Positions 1 through 7,933 of a stretch of DNA of 64,000 nt are shown here, one piece after another. A model generated the notes under the pieces. That model was not told where the DNA came from. It searched no databases and was given only the letters and a program-made list of their open reading frames with translations. The stretch comes from Marinomonas fungiae (GTDB lineage Bacteria > Pseudomonadota > Gammaproteobacteria > Pseudomonadales > Marinomonadaceae). Both the position numbers and the translations under genes were made by a program. Within the stretch, counting starts at the first letter, position 1; every line of letters begins with the position of its first letter. Location: contig NZ_LIQF01000011.1 of assembly GCF_001418205.1 (NCBI RefSeq), positions 1 to 64,000 of the forward strand, written 5' to 3'.

Positions 1-69
1 CCGCTCGACTTGCATGTGTTAAGCCTGCCGCCAGCGTTCAATCTGAGCCATGATCAAACTCTTCAGTTT
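1..69 (-). rRNA. rrs: 16S ribosomal RNA, 5' end only (partial)
   Basis: Read on the minus strand, this is the conserved 5' end of bacterial 16S rRNA: the universal 27F primer site (AGAGTTTGATCATGGCTCAG) followed by the conserved ATTGAACGCTGGCGGCAGGC stretch. The mature 5' end is placed near 69 by comparison with the E. coli start AAATTGAAGAG. The rest of the gene lies beyond the left edge. A leader with antitermination signals and a promoter lies directly upstream (70-323), so this is the start of an rRNA operon transcribed leftward. Confidence 0.97.
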
Positions 70-200
70 AAAAAGTTTGCTCAAACTCATGAATCACGTC
101 TGACTTTTACTATATTCTTCAACCCGAAGATCAAAGAACGTAAAGCGAATTGACATGGTCACTTGTTTAAGACTTCAAAGTTTTTGAGAAGTCTCCAGCA

Positions 201-272
201 AGCGCCCACACAAATTATCTGATTATCTATTTTAAAGAGCGTCTGACGCGCTGTGCTTCGTTGTTGTGAAGC
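201..272 (-). promoter_or_regulatory. rRNA leader antitermination region (boxB, boxA, boxC)
   Basis: On the minus strand the leader carries a boxB-type hairpin (GCTTC...GAAGC, 255-272), a boxA (GCTCTTTAAAA, 230-240) close to the E. coli rrn boxA, and a boxC-like TGTGTGGGCGCTTG (199-212). The order boxB-boxA-boxC upstream of 16S is the standard arrangement loaded by the Nus factors to make RNA polymerase resistant to termination in rRNA operons. The match is by eye but the order and spacing are characteristic. Confidence 0.85.
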
Positions 273-295
273 GTTGTCCGTGTCAGTGGGTGCGT

Positions 296-356
296 ATAAT
301 ACGCATCAGAATTTTCAGCGCAAGCACTTTTTTAAATAATTTTAAAAAAGTTGCGA
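296..356 (-). promoter_or_regulatory. rRNA operon promoter with UP-like element
   Basis: Minus-strand -35 TTGCGC (318-323) and -10 TATTAT (296-301) are separated by 16 bp. Upstream is a run of A/T (324-356, TTTTTTAAAATTATTTAAAAAAG type), as expected for an alpha-CTD-binding UP element of a P1-type rRNA promoter. The boxB/boxA leader begins about 25 bp downstream. The same AAAAAAGTG-TTG junction occurs at the tRNA-Phe promoter in this window (27563-27605). Confidence 0.75.
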
Positions 357-567
357 TTCTTACGATAAAACCACAAAACTGATTATTTATCGATCAAAAT
401 CAAGTAGAATACGATCAATTAATATACAACACTTAGCAAAATAGGCCTCATAAAGATTGCTAGACCCCCAACCCTTTTGAAAGGGGTAGATCCCTTAACA
501 GATAGTAGACACTAGAAGCTGATACATAGAAGGGATCTAACCACTGAGCTTGAAGAGCTCTAAAAAC
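357..567. other. Intergenic region with nested inverted repeats
   Basis: No convincing gene lies between the rRNA promoter and the ABC operon terminator. The region contains a short CCCTTT-TG-AAAGGG hairpin (about 473-486) and a perfect 10-bp inverted repeat, TAGATCCCTT (487-496) and AAGGGATCTA (530-539), separated by 33 bp. No tRNA or 5S signature was recognised. Its role is unknown; it may hold further rRNA promoter or Fis-type sites. Confidence 0.5.
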
Positions 568-596
568 AAAAAGAGAAGCCGAAGCTTCTCTTTTTA
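568..596 (-). terminator. Intrinsic terminator after the BMP ABC operon
   Basis: GAGAAGC (573-579), loop CGAA, GCTTCTC (584-590), flanked by A and T runs on both sides. On the minus strand it reads GAGAAGC-TTCG-GCTTCTC followed by five Us, with a stable UUCG tetraloop. It ends the operon whose last gene stops at 619. The flanking A run could also support termination in the opposite direction. Confidence 0.85.
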
Positions 597-618
597 TTGA
601 GCTGTCCAGAAATGCGCT

Positions 619-1587
619 TTAAGCACGCTCTTTCACATACGGCTTGCCAATCGCCTTTGGTCCTACAGCCTTACCAATAAAGCCAGCTAGCAAGAGCACA
701 GTCAACACATAAGGTAATACCTCGATCGCTTGAACCGGTACTTCACCAATACCTGGTAGCGAGACCCCTTGTAGGCGAACCGCCACGGCATCAAGAAAAC
801 CAAATAGCAAGCAGGCAAACAAAACCGGTACTGGACGCCACTTACCAAAGATCAGCGCAGCCAGCGCCATATAACCTTTACCGGCACTCATATCTTTTAG
901 GAAACCCGCATTATGCGCAGTAGATAAATAAGCTCCCGCGATACCACACAATACACCACAAATAATCACCGCACGGTAGCGTATCAGTGCTACTGAAATA
1001 CCCGCTGTATCTACAGCATGAGGATTCTCACCTACTGCACGAAGACGCAAGCCAAAGCGTGTTTTAAAAACCACCCAGTAAGTCAAGGGCACCATAGCAA
1101 ATGCTAAGTACACCAATATATTGTGACCACTTAGTAACTCAGAATAGATCAAACCAATCACAGGAACATCGGCCAACTGGTCAGCCAAAGGAAACACAAT
1201 CGGTGTAAAACGCGCATCACCTGTAAGCGATGGTGTTTGCCCCCCTTGATCAAACCAATCCAAACCAAGGGTGATGGTCAAGCCAGCTACAATCGTATTG
1301 ATCGCCACGCCCGAAACAATGTGATCCCCGCGATGAGTAATACAAGCGAAACCATGAATCAGCGCCAAGCTTACCGATGCAGCGATTGCAAACAATAGTC
1401 CAATCCAAGCGGAACCAAATACCGCGGCAGCAGCAGCGGCGGCAAACGCGCCTGCAAGCATTTTACCTTCAAGACCGATATCAACAATACCGGAACGCTC
1501 GGAAAACAAGCCGGCAAGAGCGGCTAGTATTAAAGGGGTCGATACGCGAAGCGTCGCATCAAGAATCAGTATTAATGTCTCAAACAT
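619..1587 (-). CDS. BMP-family ABC transporter, permease subunit 2
   Basis: A 322-residue integral membrane protein of the BPD_transp_2 (LivH/RbsC-like) type, rich in Ala/Leu membrane helices, with the GLEGKMLAGAF segment near residue 40 that is typical of NupQ/YufQ-like permeases in BMP-type nucleoside importers. It should form the transmembrane channel with the permease encoded just upstream. It starts 9 bp after that gene's stop, with GGAG at proper distance from the ATG, and is the last gene of the four-gene operon before the terminator at 568-596. The substrate is inferred from family: nucleosides or purine-like compounds. Confidence 0.9.
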   Translation of the reverse strand: MFETLILILDATLRVSTPLILAALAGLFSERSGIVDIGLEGKMLAGAFAAAAAAAVFGSAWIGLLFAIAASVSLALIHGFACITHRGDHIVSGVAINTIVAGLTITLGLDWFDQGGQTPSLTGDARFTPIVFPLADQLADVPVIGLIYSELLSGHNILVYLAFAMVPLTYWVVFKTRFGLRLRAVGENPHAVDTAGISVALIRYRAVIICGVLCGIAGAYLSTAHNAGFLKDMSAGKGYMALAALIFGKWRPVPVLFACLLFGFLDAVAVRLQGVSLPGIGEVPVQAIEVLPYVLTVLLLAGFIGKAVGPKAIGKPYVKERA

Positions 1588-1596
1588 ACCGCGCTC

Positions 1597-2694
1597 CTAT
1601 GCTACCGCTCGACGTAAAAACAAACCTTCAATTTTGCCTTTAAACATATTCTCTAACGCACCAGAAAATAGAATCACAAGACCTTGAATCACCACCACGA
1701 TTTCAGGGGTAATGGTTGGGATCTCGAAAGCCAGTTCAGCACCACCTTGATACAGTGCGCCAAACAAAATCGCAGCTAAAATAATGCCTATTGGATGATT
1801 TCGTCCCATCAGAGCCACAGCGATACCCGCAAAACCATAACCAGCAGTGAAGTTCAGCAATAAGTTATGGTTCACCCCCATAATCTCGTTGACACCCACT
1901 AATCCTGCAAAGCCCCCCGAGATCAGCATCACCCAAATGGTCACTTTGGCATTATCTATACCTGCGTATTGTGCGGCTGTTGGGTTTGTACCCACTGTAC
2001 GCAGTTGATAACCCCAACGAGTATGCCAAACCAATGCCCAGTAAAACACACAGCAGAATAAAGCCAGGACAAACGCGAGATTTAGAGGCGAATCGCCAAT
2101 ATCCAAGCCAAACGGCGCAAAGACATCGTGCATATAAGGCAACCAAGCGCTCTCTTCAAAGGTACGACTAATGGGCGACATCACTCCCTCTTCTTTAAGC
2201 CAGTTCACCATCAGGTAAACCATTAACGAAGAAGCGATGAAATTAAACATAATGGTCGTGATCACAATATGGCTACCACGACGGGCCTGAAGATAAGCTG
2301 GAATATAAGCCCATGCAGCACCAAATAGCGCACCGCCAATAATCGCCAACGGCGCTATGACCAATAGAGGCAATGAACTGTCGAACCATAAGCACAATAA
2401 ACCGACACCAAGACCACCAATATAAGCCTGACCTTCACCACCGATATTGAATAAACCTGCTTTAAAAGCAATCGATACCGCAAGACCGGTAAAAATCAAA
2501 TTGGTAGCGTAATAAAGGGTATATCCAATACCTTCATCGTAACCAAAAGCACCATAAATTAAGTACCCCGCTGCTTCGATAGGGTCTTCACCGATAGCCA
2601 GGAACACCAGTCCAGACACAAAAAAAGCAAGCAAAATATTCATTAGAGGGATTAAACCGACACTGACCCATGCAGGGACTTTAGCTTGACTCAT
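1597..2694 (-). CDS. BMP-family ABC transporter, permease subunit 1
   Basis: A 365-residue inner-membrane permease with about ten hydrophobic segments and the NIGGEGQAYIGGLG motif (about residues 85-98) conserved in NupP/YufP-like nucleoside permeases. The start ATG overlaps the stop of the ATPase gene by 4 bp (ATGA), implying translational coupling. Together with the 619-1587 permease, the 517-residue ATPase and the BMP binding protein it makes a complete importer. Family membership is clear; the precise ligand is not deducible from the sequence. Confidence 0.9.
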   Translation of the reverse strand: MSQAKVPAWVSVGLIPLMNILLAFFVSGLVFLAIGEDPIEAAGYLIYGAFGYDEGIGYTLYYATNLIFTGLAVSIAFKAGLFNIGGEGQAYIGGLGVGLLCLWFDSSLPLLVIAPLAIIGGALFGAAWAYIPAYLQARRGSHIVITTIMFNFIASSLMVYLMVNWLKEEGVMSPISRTFEESAWLPYMHDVFAPFGLDIGDSPLNLAFVLALFCCVFYWALVWHTRWGYQLRTVGTNPTAAQYAGIDNAKVTIWVMLISGGFAGLVGVNEIMGVNHNLLLNFTAGYGFAGIAVALMGRNHPIGIILAAILFGALYQGGAELAFEIPTITPEIVVVIQGLVILFSGALENMFKGKIEGLFLRRAVA

Positions 2695-4244
2695 ACCTGC
2701 ACTCCTCGTCCCTCATTCCACGCATTGGCCATCATTAGACCCAGCGTACGTTCGTCCGCTTCACTTGCCGCGACTTCACCGACGACAGCCCCATCAAACA
2801 TCACAATAATTCGATCACTCAATGCCATAATTTCATCTAACTCTACTGATACCAGTAATATTGCCTTACCGGCATCTCGTAGTTTCACGATTTGTTCGTG
2901 AATATTTTCAATGGCGCCAATGTCTACACCACGAGTGGGTTGGCCAATCAAAAGCACCTCTGGATTTTGCTCCACTTCCCGGGCAATTACGATTTTTTGC
3001 TGATTACCGCCGGAAAAATTGGCGGTTTTTAAATGTGGATTAGGTGGTCGCACATCCCAAGCAGCCATACGCTCATTACATTCGTCTAGCATAGCTTTGC
3101 GCTTCATCAGCACCTTACCGTTATAGGCTTCCGAATCGTGATACCCCAGCACTGCTGCTTCGTAGGCTTCAAAACCTGTCACCAAACCCATTTTATGGCG
3201 ATCTTCAGGCACATGTGCCATTTTCAGATCACGCATCTGCGCTGCATTTTTTGGCGCATTAGCCGTAATGGTTTGACCCGCAAATTGAATTTCACCTGAA
3301 GCCATCGGCGTAATACCTGACAACACATTCAACAGTTCACTTTGGCCGTTACCTGAGACCCCTGCTATACCAAGAATCTCGCCCGCTTTTAAATCAAAAG
3401 ACACCTTTTTCAGACGCTCAACACCCTGGCTATCAAAGTAAGACAACTCTCTGGCTGACAATAACGTTTGTTGTGGTTCGGCCTCATTCTTATCCACTTT
3501 AAGGCGCACTTTTTTACCAACCATCAACTCCGCCAGTTCTTCTTTATCGGTGTTCACCGTTTCACGGTGAGCGACCATTTCGCCCTGACGCATTACAGAA
3601 ACATTATCTGTGGACGCTAAAATCTCACGCAGTTTGTGTGTGATTAAAATGACTGTGACACCCTGATCCTTTAATGACTTAAGGATTCGGAAAAGGTGAT
3701 CGGCTTCCTGCGGCGTCAACACGCCTGTTGGCTCATCTAAAATCAAAATTTTAGCGCCGCGGTATAATGCCTTTAGAATTTCAACACGCTGCTGTAGACC
3801 AACAGGTAAATCTTCGACAATGGCATCCACATCGATATCAAGACTGTATTCTTGCTCTAGACGTTTCAGCTCTTGTCGTGCCGCATCCATGCCTTGTTTT
3901 AGAACAGCACCACCCTCGGCACCCAGTATTACGTTCTCTAAGACCGAAAAGTTTTCCACTAGCATAAAGTGTTGGTGCACCATGCCAATGCCGACCTTGA
4001 TAGCATCTTGAGAATTTCGAATCGAAACAAGCTGGCCATCAATAGAGATAGAACCAGCATCGGCTTCGTAAAAGCCGTAAATGATGCTCATCAAAGTCGA
4101 TTTGCCTGCGCCGTTTTCACCAATAATGCCGTGAATCGTGCCCGCAGGGACCTGCAAGTCAATATTCTTATTCGCTTGCACTGTACCAAAGCGTTTTGAA
4201 ATCCCTTTCAGCTCAATCGAGTATGGATGTGTTCGTGGAGTCAT
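2691..4244 (-). CDS. BMP-family ABC transporter, duplicated ATP-binding protein
   Basis: A 517-residue cytoplasmic ATPase with two ABC domains, as in RbsA/NupO-type proteins. The first domain has Walker A GENGAGKST, a signature region (LPVGLQQRVEILKAL) and Walker B ILILDEPT; the second has a weaker Walker A-like GVSGNGQSE and the signature FSGGNQQK. The frame is open further upstream, but translation from 4295 would begin inside a terminator hairpin. The ATG at 4244 gives the usual N-terminus (MTPRTHPYSIELKGISKRFG) and is preceded by an AG-rich AGAAAG. The gene lies between the binding protein and the permeases of the same operon. Confidence 0.92.
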   Translation of the reverse strand: MTPRTHPYSIELKGISKRFGTVQANKNIDLQVPAGTIHGIIGENGAGKSTLMSIIYGFYEADAGSISIDGQLVSIRNSQDAIKVGIGMVHQHFMLVENFSVLENVILGAEGGAVLKQGMDAARQELKRLEQEYSLDIDVDAIVEDLPVGLQQRVEILKALYRGAKILILDEPTGVLTPQEADHLFRILKSLKDQGVTVILITHKLREILASTDNVSVMRQGEMVAHRETVNTDKEELAELMVGKKVRLKVDKNEAEPQQTLLSARELSYFDSQGVERLKKVSFDLKAGEILGIAGVSGNGQSELLNVLSGITPMASGEIQFAGQTITANAPKNAAQMRDLKMAHVPEDRHKMGLVTGFEAYEAAVLGYHDSEAYNGKVLMKRKAMLDECNERMAAWDVRPPNPHLKTANFSGGNQQKIVIAREVEQNPEVLLIGQPTRGVDIGAIENIHEQIVKLRDAGKAILLVSVELDEIMALSDRIIVMFDGAVVGEVAASEADERTLGLMMANAWNEGRGVQV

Positions 4245-4270
4245 ATTTCTTTCTATGCAAAGTTCCAAGC

Positions 4271-4311
4271 AAAAAAAACAGCTGTTCACTATCAAAGATA
4301 GTGAACAGCTG
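4271..4311 (-). terminator. Strong terminator/attenuator between bmp and the ABC genes
   Basis: A perfect 15-bp stem, CAGCTGTTCACTATC (4279-4293) with GATAGTGAACAGCTG (4297-4311), a 3-nt loop, and eight As on the plus strand (4271-4278), which give a U8 tract on the minus strand. It lies 13 bp after the binding-protein stop codon and before the ATPase gene. It should terminate most transcripts, or protect the 3' end of the bmp mRNA, so that binding protein is made in excess over the membrane components. Confidence 0.9.
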
Positions 4312-4323
4312 CTTATTTAGCGA

Positions 4324-5319
4324 TTAATAGTTACAAGTGCTATCAGACATGTAATCGTGAACACTGATCTCACCATTGATGATCTGCGCTTTCACTTCGT
4401 CCATCTTTGCTTTCATTTCGGCACTAATAAGTGCTTTGTTATTATCATCCAATGCCCAGTCCACACCACCGTCTGACAAACCAAGAACTTCTAAGCCTGG
4501 CTTCCAAGAACCAGTGTTCGCTTCTTCATAGACTTTATAAGCCGCAGAGTCGACACGTTTCACCATCGAAGTAAGCATGGTACCTGGATGAATATGGTTT
4601 TGGTTTGAATCCACACCGATGGCCAACTTGCCTTCGTCTTTTGCCGCTTGGTAAACACCGATACCAGTACCACCCGCTGCAGCAAAGACCACATCAGCAC
4701 CTTTTGAGAATTGGCTTTTCGCCAGCTCAGACCCCTTTGTTGGATCATTAAATGCCGCACCCGTTGAGCCCGTCATGTTCTGAATGACTGTTGCGTTTGG
4801 CGTAATGAACTTCGCGCCTTGCTCGTAACCACAACCAAACTTGCGGATTAGCGGAATGTCCATACCGCCAACAAAGCCTACGGTATCTGTCTTAGAGGCC
4901 ATGGCCGCAAGCGCCCCCACCAAGAACGAGCCTTCATGTTCTTTAAATACAATTGACTGAACGTTTGGTAGGTCAATCACTGCATCAATGATGGTAAATT
5001 GAATGTCTGGGAAGTCCTGCGCTACTTTTTGCACCGCAGACATCATGGTAAAGCCTACCGCGACAATCGGTGAATAACCACGCTTAGCCAAACGACGCAG
5101 GTTTTGCTCAACCTGAGCTTCGTTTTTAGGCTCAGACTCACGAATTTCAATACCCGTATCTTTGGTAAACTTTGTGATGCCGTTGTACACACCTTCGTTA
5201 AACGACTTATCAAATTTACCTGCTTGATCGTAAACTACAGCAGGTTTAATGTCTGCCGCGTACGCAGATGATGCAGCGATGGCTAACGCAGTAGCCGATG
5301 CAAGAAAGACACCTTTCAT
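4324..5319 (-). CDS. BMP-family (PnrA/Med-like) ABC substrate-binding protein
   Basis: A 331-residue periplasmic binding protein. A signal peptide (MKGVFLASATALAIAASSAYA, cleavage near residue 21) precedes a BMP fold: VVYDQAGKFDKSFNEGVYNG near the N-terminus, VGFVGGMDIPLI in the middle and ADVVFAAAGGTGIGVYQAA further on. These are the conserved segments of PnrA-type purine-nucleoside binding proteins. A TTG lies one codon upstream, but the ATG at 5319 has AAGGGG at 8 bp. No lipobox cysteine is seen. It is the first gene of the operon and is followed by a strong terminator. Nucleoside ligand is inferred from family only. Confidence 0.92.
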   Translation of the reverse strand: MKGVFLASATALAIAASSAYAADIKPAVVYDQAGKFDKSFNEGVYNGITKFTKDTGIEIRESEPKNEAQVEQNLRRLAKRGYSPIVAVGFTMMSAVQKVAQDFPDIQFTIIDAVIDLPNVQSIVFKEHEGSFLVGALAAMASKTDTVGFVGGMDIPLIRKFGCGYEQGAKFITPNATVIQNMTGSTGAAFNDPTKGSELAKSQFSKGADVVFAAAGGTGIGVYQAAKDEGKLAIGVDSNQNHIHPGTMLTSMVKRVDSAAYKVYEEANTGSWKPGLEVLGLSDGGVDWALDDNNKALISAEMKAKMDEVKAQIINGEISVHDYMSDSTCNY

Positions 5320-5538
5320 CAATAATTCCCCTTCAAATGCTTCACTATTCCAGCTGAATAGACATAAAACTGGCTAATCGGTCAAAAATAAACTGATTAC
5401 TGTTTGAGCGCAATGGCGGCTTGCACATTTGCACCATTATTCGCGTTTATGAAATACGATACAGAGTTAGAAAATAGACCTAAACAGAGCATTTTGCTGA
5501 ATCAACTTCACAAAAAGCTCTGTTTGGTAAGGAAGTTA

Positions 5539-6357
5539 TTACTTTTGGCAATGGGCACAATACACTGTGCTGCGCTGACCTTGGCGAATTTCTTTTAACG
5601 GAGCCTGACAAGTTACGCATGGCTGCTCAGCACGACCATACACTTTTAACTCTTGCTTAAAATAGCCCGGCTTACCTTCGCCGCTGACAAAGTCTTTAAG
5701 TGTGGTACCACCTTGTGCAATGGCTGCCGCCAATACAGTTTTGATACAGTCCACAAATACCGCTAAGCGCGCTTTACTAATATTCCCTGCCGCATGAGTT
5801 GGGCGAATACCTGCCATAAATAATGCTTCATTGGCATAAATATTCCCCACCCCCACCACGATCTTGCTATCCATAATAAACTGCTTAATCGCCTGTTTAC
5901 GGCCTTTGGCTTTTTCATAGAGGTAATCAATATTAAAAGCATCGGTAAGCGGTTCAGGGCCGAGATGGGCAATTAATTCATGGGTCTGCCAATCTCCCTC
6001 TTGCCATAACATTGCACCAAAGCGACGCGGATCGGTGTAGCGCAGCACTTTATTAAGCCCTGCAAAATGAATATCCACGTGATCATGGAACATTGGTGGC
6101 GTTTCGGGAGCAACAAAATACAAACTTCCCGACATACCTAAGTGAATGATCAGCGTTCCAGCATCCGTCTGCACACCAATATACTTGCCACGACGCGTGA
6201 CACTGTGAACCACCTGCCCCGGTAATTTAGTCGGTACATCATCGGGTATGGGCCAACGCAACTTAGGCTGGCGAATATCAATGCGTTCGATGGTTTGATT
6301 TAGAATATGCGGCGCAATGCCGTTCTTAGTGGTTTCAACCTCTGGTAATTCAGGCAT
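5539..6357 (-). CDS. mutM: Formamidopyrimidine-DNA glycosylase (Fpg/MutM)
   Basis: A bifunctional DNA glycosylase/AP lyase that removes 8-oxoguanine and formamidopyrimidines in base-excision repair. The start is fixed by the family's invariant N-terminus MPELPEVETT, where Pro2 (after Met removal) is the catalytic nucleophile and Glu3 follows; ATG 6357 is preceded by GAGGA. Other marks are the H2TH-region motif VVGVGNIYANEALF and a C-terminal zinc finger, CVTCQAPLK...TVYCAHCQ. Length 272 aa is normal. It lies downstream of rpmB-rpmG but is separated from them by a terminator (6398-6419). Confidence 0.97.
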   Translation of the reverse strand: MPELPEVETTKNGIAPHILNQTIERIDIRQPKLRWPIPDDVPTKLPGQVVHSVTRRGKYIGVQTDAGTLIIHLGMSGSLYFVAPETPPMFHDHVDIHFAGLNKVLRYTDPRRFGAMLWQEGDWQTHELIAHLGPEPLTDAFNIDYLYEKAKGRKQAIKQFIMDSKIVVGVGNIYANEALFMAGIRPTHAAGNISKARLAVFVDCIKTVLAAAIAQGGTTLKDFVSGEGKPGYFKQELKVYGRAEQPCVTCQAPLKEIRQGQRSTVYCAHCQK

Positions 6358-6397
6358 ACATTCCTCAAATTCAACGTGGTTAGCAAATTTAGGATAC

Positions 6398-6419
6398 AAA
6401 AAAACCGGCACTAGGCCGG
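6398..6419 (-). terminator. Intrinsic terminator after rpmG
   Basis: CCGGC (6405-6409), 5-nt loop, GCCGG (6415-6419). On the minus strand it is followed by seven Us (plus-strand A run 6398-6404). It lies between the rpmG stop codon and the mutM start, so mutM probably has its own promoter or depends on readthrough. A CTTTTT run on the other side may let it act in both directions. Confidence 0.8.
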
Positions 6420-6445
6420 CTTTTTCGTTTACAAGAAAGCAAAAA

Positions 6446-6616
6446 TTATTTGATTTTCGCTTCTTTGTACATCACGTGCTTACGAACAACTGGATCAAAC
6501 TTTTTCATTTCCAGTTTGTCTGGAGTGTTACGTTTGTTCTTGTCAGTTGTGTAGAAGTGACCAGTACCTGCAGAAGATACCATGCGGATTAGATCGCGAG
6601 CGCCTTTAGAAGCCAT
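6446..6616 (-). CDS. rpmG: 50S ribosomal protein L33
   Basis: A short gene of 56 codons. The product begins [20 protein letters not shown] and continues with [12 protein letters not shown] and a C-terminal [18 protein letters not shown], nearly superimposable on the 55-residue E. coli L33. The form without the CxxC zinc motif is seen. It follows rpmB by 12 bp on the same strand, the conserved rpmB-rpmG pair of gammaproteobacteria. Confidence 0.97.
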   Translation of the reverse strand: MASKGARDLIRMVSSAGTGHFYTTDKNKRNTPDKLEMKKFDPVVRKHVMYKEAKIK

Positions 6617-6628
6617 GATTCAGATTCC

Positions 6629-6865
6629 TTATACTTTTTCGCCACGGGCACGCATTTCAGTCAGAACTGAATCGATGCCTTTTTTATCGATGATACGCAT
6701 ACCTTTAGAAGATACACGAAGACGAACGTAACGGCTTTCACTTTCTACCCAAAAACGGTGCCAGTGAAGGTTAGGAAGAAAGCGACGCTTAGTGTGACGC
6801 TTTGAGTGAGAAACGTTGTTACCTGTAATAGGACGCTTCCCAGTAACTTGACATACGCGAGACAT
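6629..6865 (-). CDS. rpmB: 50S ribosomal protein L28
   Basis: A 78-residue basic protein starting [20 protein letters not shown] and including [21 protein letters not shown], diagnostic for L28. It forms an operon with rpmG, which starts 12 bp after it. Upstream is a short hairpin, GGAAGT-TTGC-ACTTCC (6898-6913), in the probable 5' UTR. Confidence 0.97.
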   Translation of the reverse strand: MSRVCQVTGKRPITGNNVSHSKRHTKRRFLPNLHWHRFWVESESRYVRLRVSSKGMRIIDKKGIDSVLTEMRARGEKV

Positions 6866-6897
6866 AATTAAATACCTTATGCTATCCGAAGATTATT

Positions 6898-6913
6898 GGA
6901 AGTTTGCACTTCC
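6898..6913 (-). promoter_or_regulatory. Hairpin in the rpmB leader
   Basis: A perfect 6-bp stem with a 4-nt loop about 35 bp upstream of the rpmB start. It could be a leader structure in the L28-L33 mRNA. No known ribosomal-protein leader motif was recognised, so a regulatory role is only a possibility. Confidence 0.35.
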
Positions 6914-7046
6914 TCAGGCGGAGCGTGGGTCACTCTGGAACACTTTACAGCGAACGCGGGGGCCACAAAATCCCGTACCGAGGATATAGCGGCGCGAATT
7001 CTCCCACAGTCCCCTGTAAACAGCAAATGATTTGTTAAAAATTTGA

Positions 7047-7316
7047 TCAACTTCCACTGCTCAGTGTACTTTTCCACCGCCAGAGCAAGCAAATCACCCC
7101 AGAGATAAAGCAAGCAACGAAGAAAGATAGGATGACATTGGAAATGATGTACAGATCATAAGCTTCTTCAGCATTGCTTGGTTTAAAAGTATCCATCAGA
7201 AACTCGCTATACCACATGGGATATTCAAATCCGATTTGGCGATAGTAGTTACCAAGGATATATGCACCCAAGATTGTAAGAAGAACAGTGAGCGTAACTA
7301 AGAGTGTCTTTAGCAT
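7047..7316 (-). CDS. Small two-TM membrane protein, candidate immunity to the Tlde1-like toxin
   Basis: Not recognised as a named family. From the ATG at 7316 it encodes 89 residues: a first hydrophobic helix (about 3-22, LLVTLTVLLTILGAYILG), a polar segment of about 33 residues with several acidic and aromatic residues (IGFEYPMWYSEFLMDTFKP), a second helix (about 57-78) and a short basic tail. The ATG overlaps the stop codon of the upstream gene (TGC TAA/ATG C), suggesting coupled translation; an in-frame ATG at 7337 is less likely. Position after a cell-wall-targeting toxin, membrane location and a probable periplasmic loop all suit an immunity protein. That role is inference. Confidence 0.6.
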   Translation of the reverse strand: MLKTLLVTLTVLLTILGAYILGNYYRQIGFEYPMWYSEFLMDTFKPSNAEEAYDLYIISNVILSFFVACFISGVICLLWRWKSTLSSGS

Positions 7317-7807
7317 ACCGTTATTTTTCCATAACACTCCAATCCAACTTCTGGTATTACTTCGGTTTCAACACCCTTTAGTAGAGCACGTAATATCTGA
7401 AAATCAGAATAACTATTAATTGTTATACAGCCCTGGCTCACCCCTAAAGGCCCTTTCGGGTGTAATCTGAACTGCCCCCGCTTAACTTCATCACAGAAAG
7501 TCTCATCATCAATGCTTGAGTCATCAGCATAAAGCGCAAACCACTCATCCTTATCACTAAAAATGTCTCTAAGCGGTCCGAGCATGCCCCCTGACTGCCG
7601 ATCAAAAATATAATATTCACCCTTAGGTATAGGTCCATGATTCGCTATACATGTGGATAGAACACGATTTACATGCTTTCCCAGCCCAGAAAATGCATCA
7701 AATGACCTCTCGCTTCCCATCTTTAAAGAGCTCATAGGTTCATCATTAAGTTTAAAACTAAATTCGAGCACATTAAGTCCTTTTATACTTGATTGTGAAT
7801 TAAGCAT
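7310..7807 (-). CDS. Tlde1-like (DUF2778) L,D-transpeptidase-fold protein, putative peptidoglycan-targeting toxin
   Basis: A 165-residue protein with the DUF2778/Tlde1 pattern: SFDAFSGLGKHVN (about 35-47), NHGPIPKGEYYIFD (56-69), WFALYADD (89-96), then FRLHPKG with His116 and VSQGCITI with Cys127, and a final YGKITV. His116 and Cys127 fit the catalytic pair of L,D-transpeptidase-like enzymes. Tlde1 of Salmonella is a type VI effector that cleaves or exchanges D-amino acids on peptidoglycan tetrapeptides. No signal peptide is seen, consistent with delivery by a secretion system. The AAGGAG lies about 16 bp from the ATG, which is long. No T6SS genes are nearby. A two-TM gene overlaps its stop codon. 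Confidence 0.75.
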   Translation of the reverse strand: MLNSQSSIKGLNVLEFSFKLNDEPMSSLKMGSERSFDAFSGLGKHVNRVLSTCIANHGPIPKGEYYIFDRQSGGMLGPLRDIFSDKDEWFALYADDSSIDDETFCDEVKRGQFRLHPKGPLGVSQGCITINSYSDFQILRALLKGVETEVIPEVGLECYGKITVC

Positions 7808-7933
7808 TAATCTTAAATACTAACTCCTTAATCAGTAAATATGACTTACTCTATATTTACACCCAATAAAGTTTTCACGTGGCTCCCACAGTATATTCGT
7901 AAAGTTAGAGCCAAGTTAGCCAGCGGTAGCCAT

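Noticed and set aside
4245..4295. N-terminal extension of the ABC ATPase gene
   Set aside because: Translation would begin inside the terminator hairpin, and the residues do not fit the family. ATG 4244 is preferred.
5404..5598. 64-codon plus-strand frame between the BMP gene and mutM
   Set aside because: It runs into the 3' end of mutM on the other strand, has odd composition and no family resemblance. The area is better explained as the promoter region of the BMP operon.
6877..7113. 78-codon open frame upstream of rpmB on the minus strand
   Set aside because: It overlaps the end of the two-TM gene and the probable rpmB promoter and leader, has no ribosome site of note and no recognisable domain.
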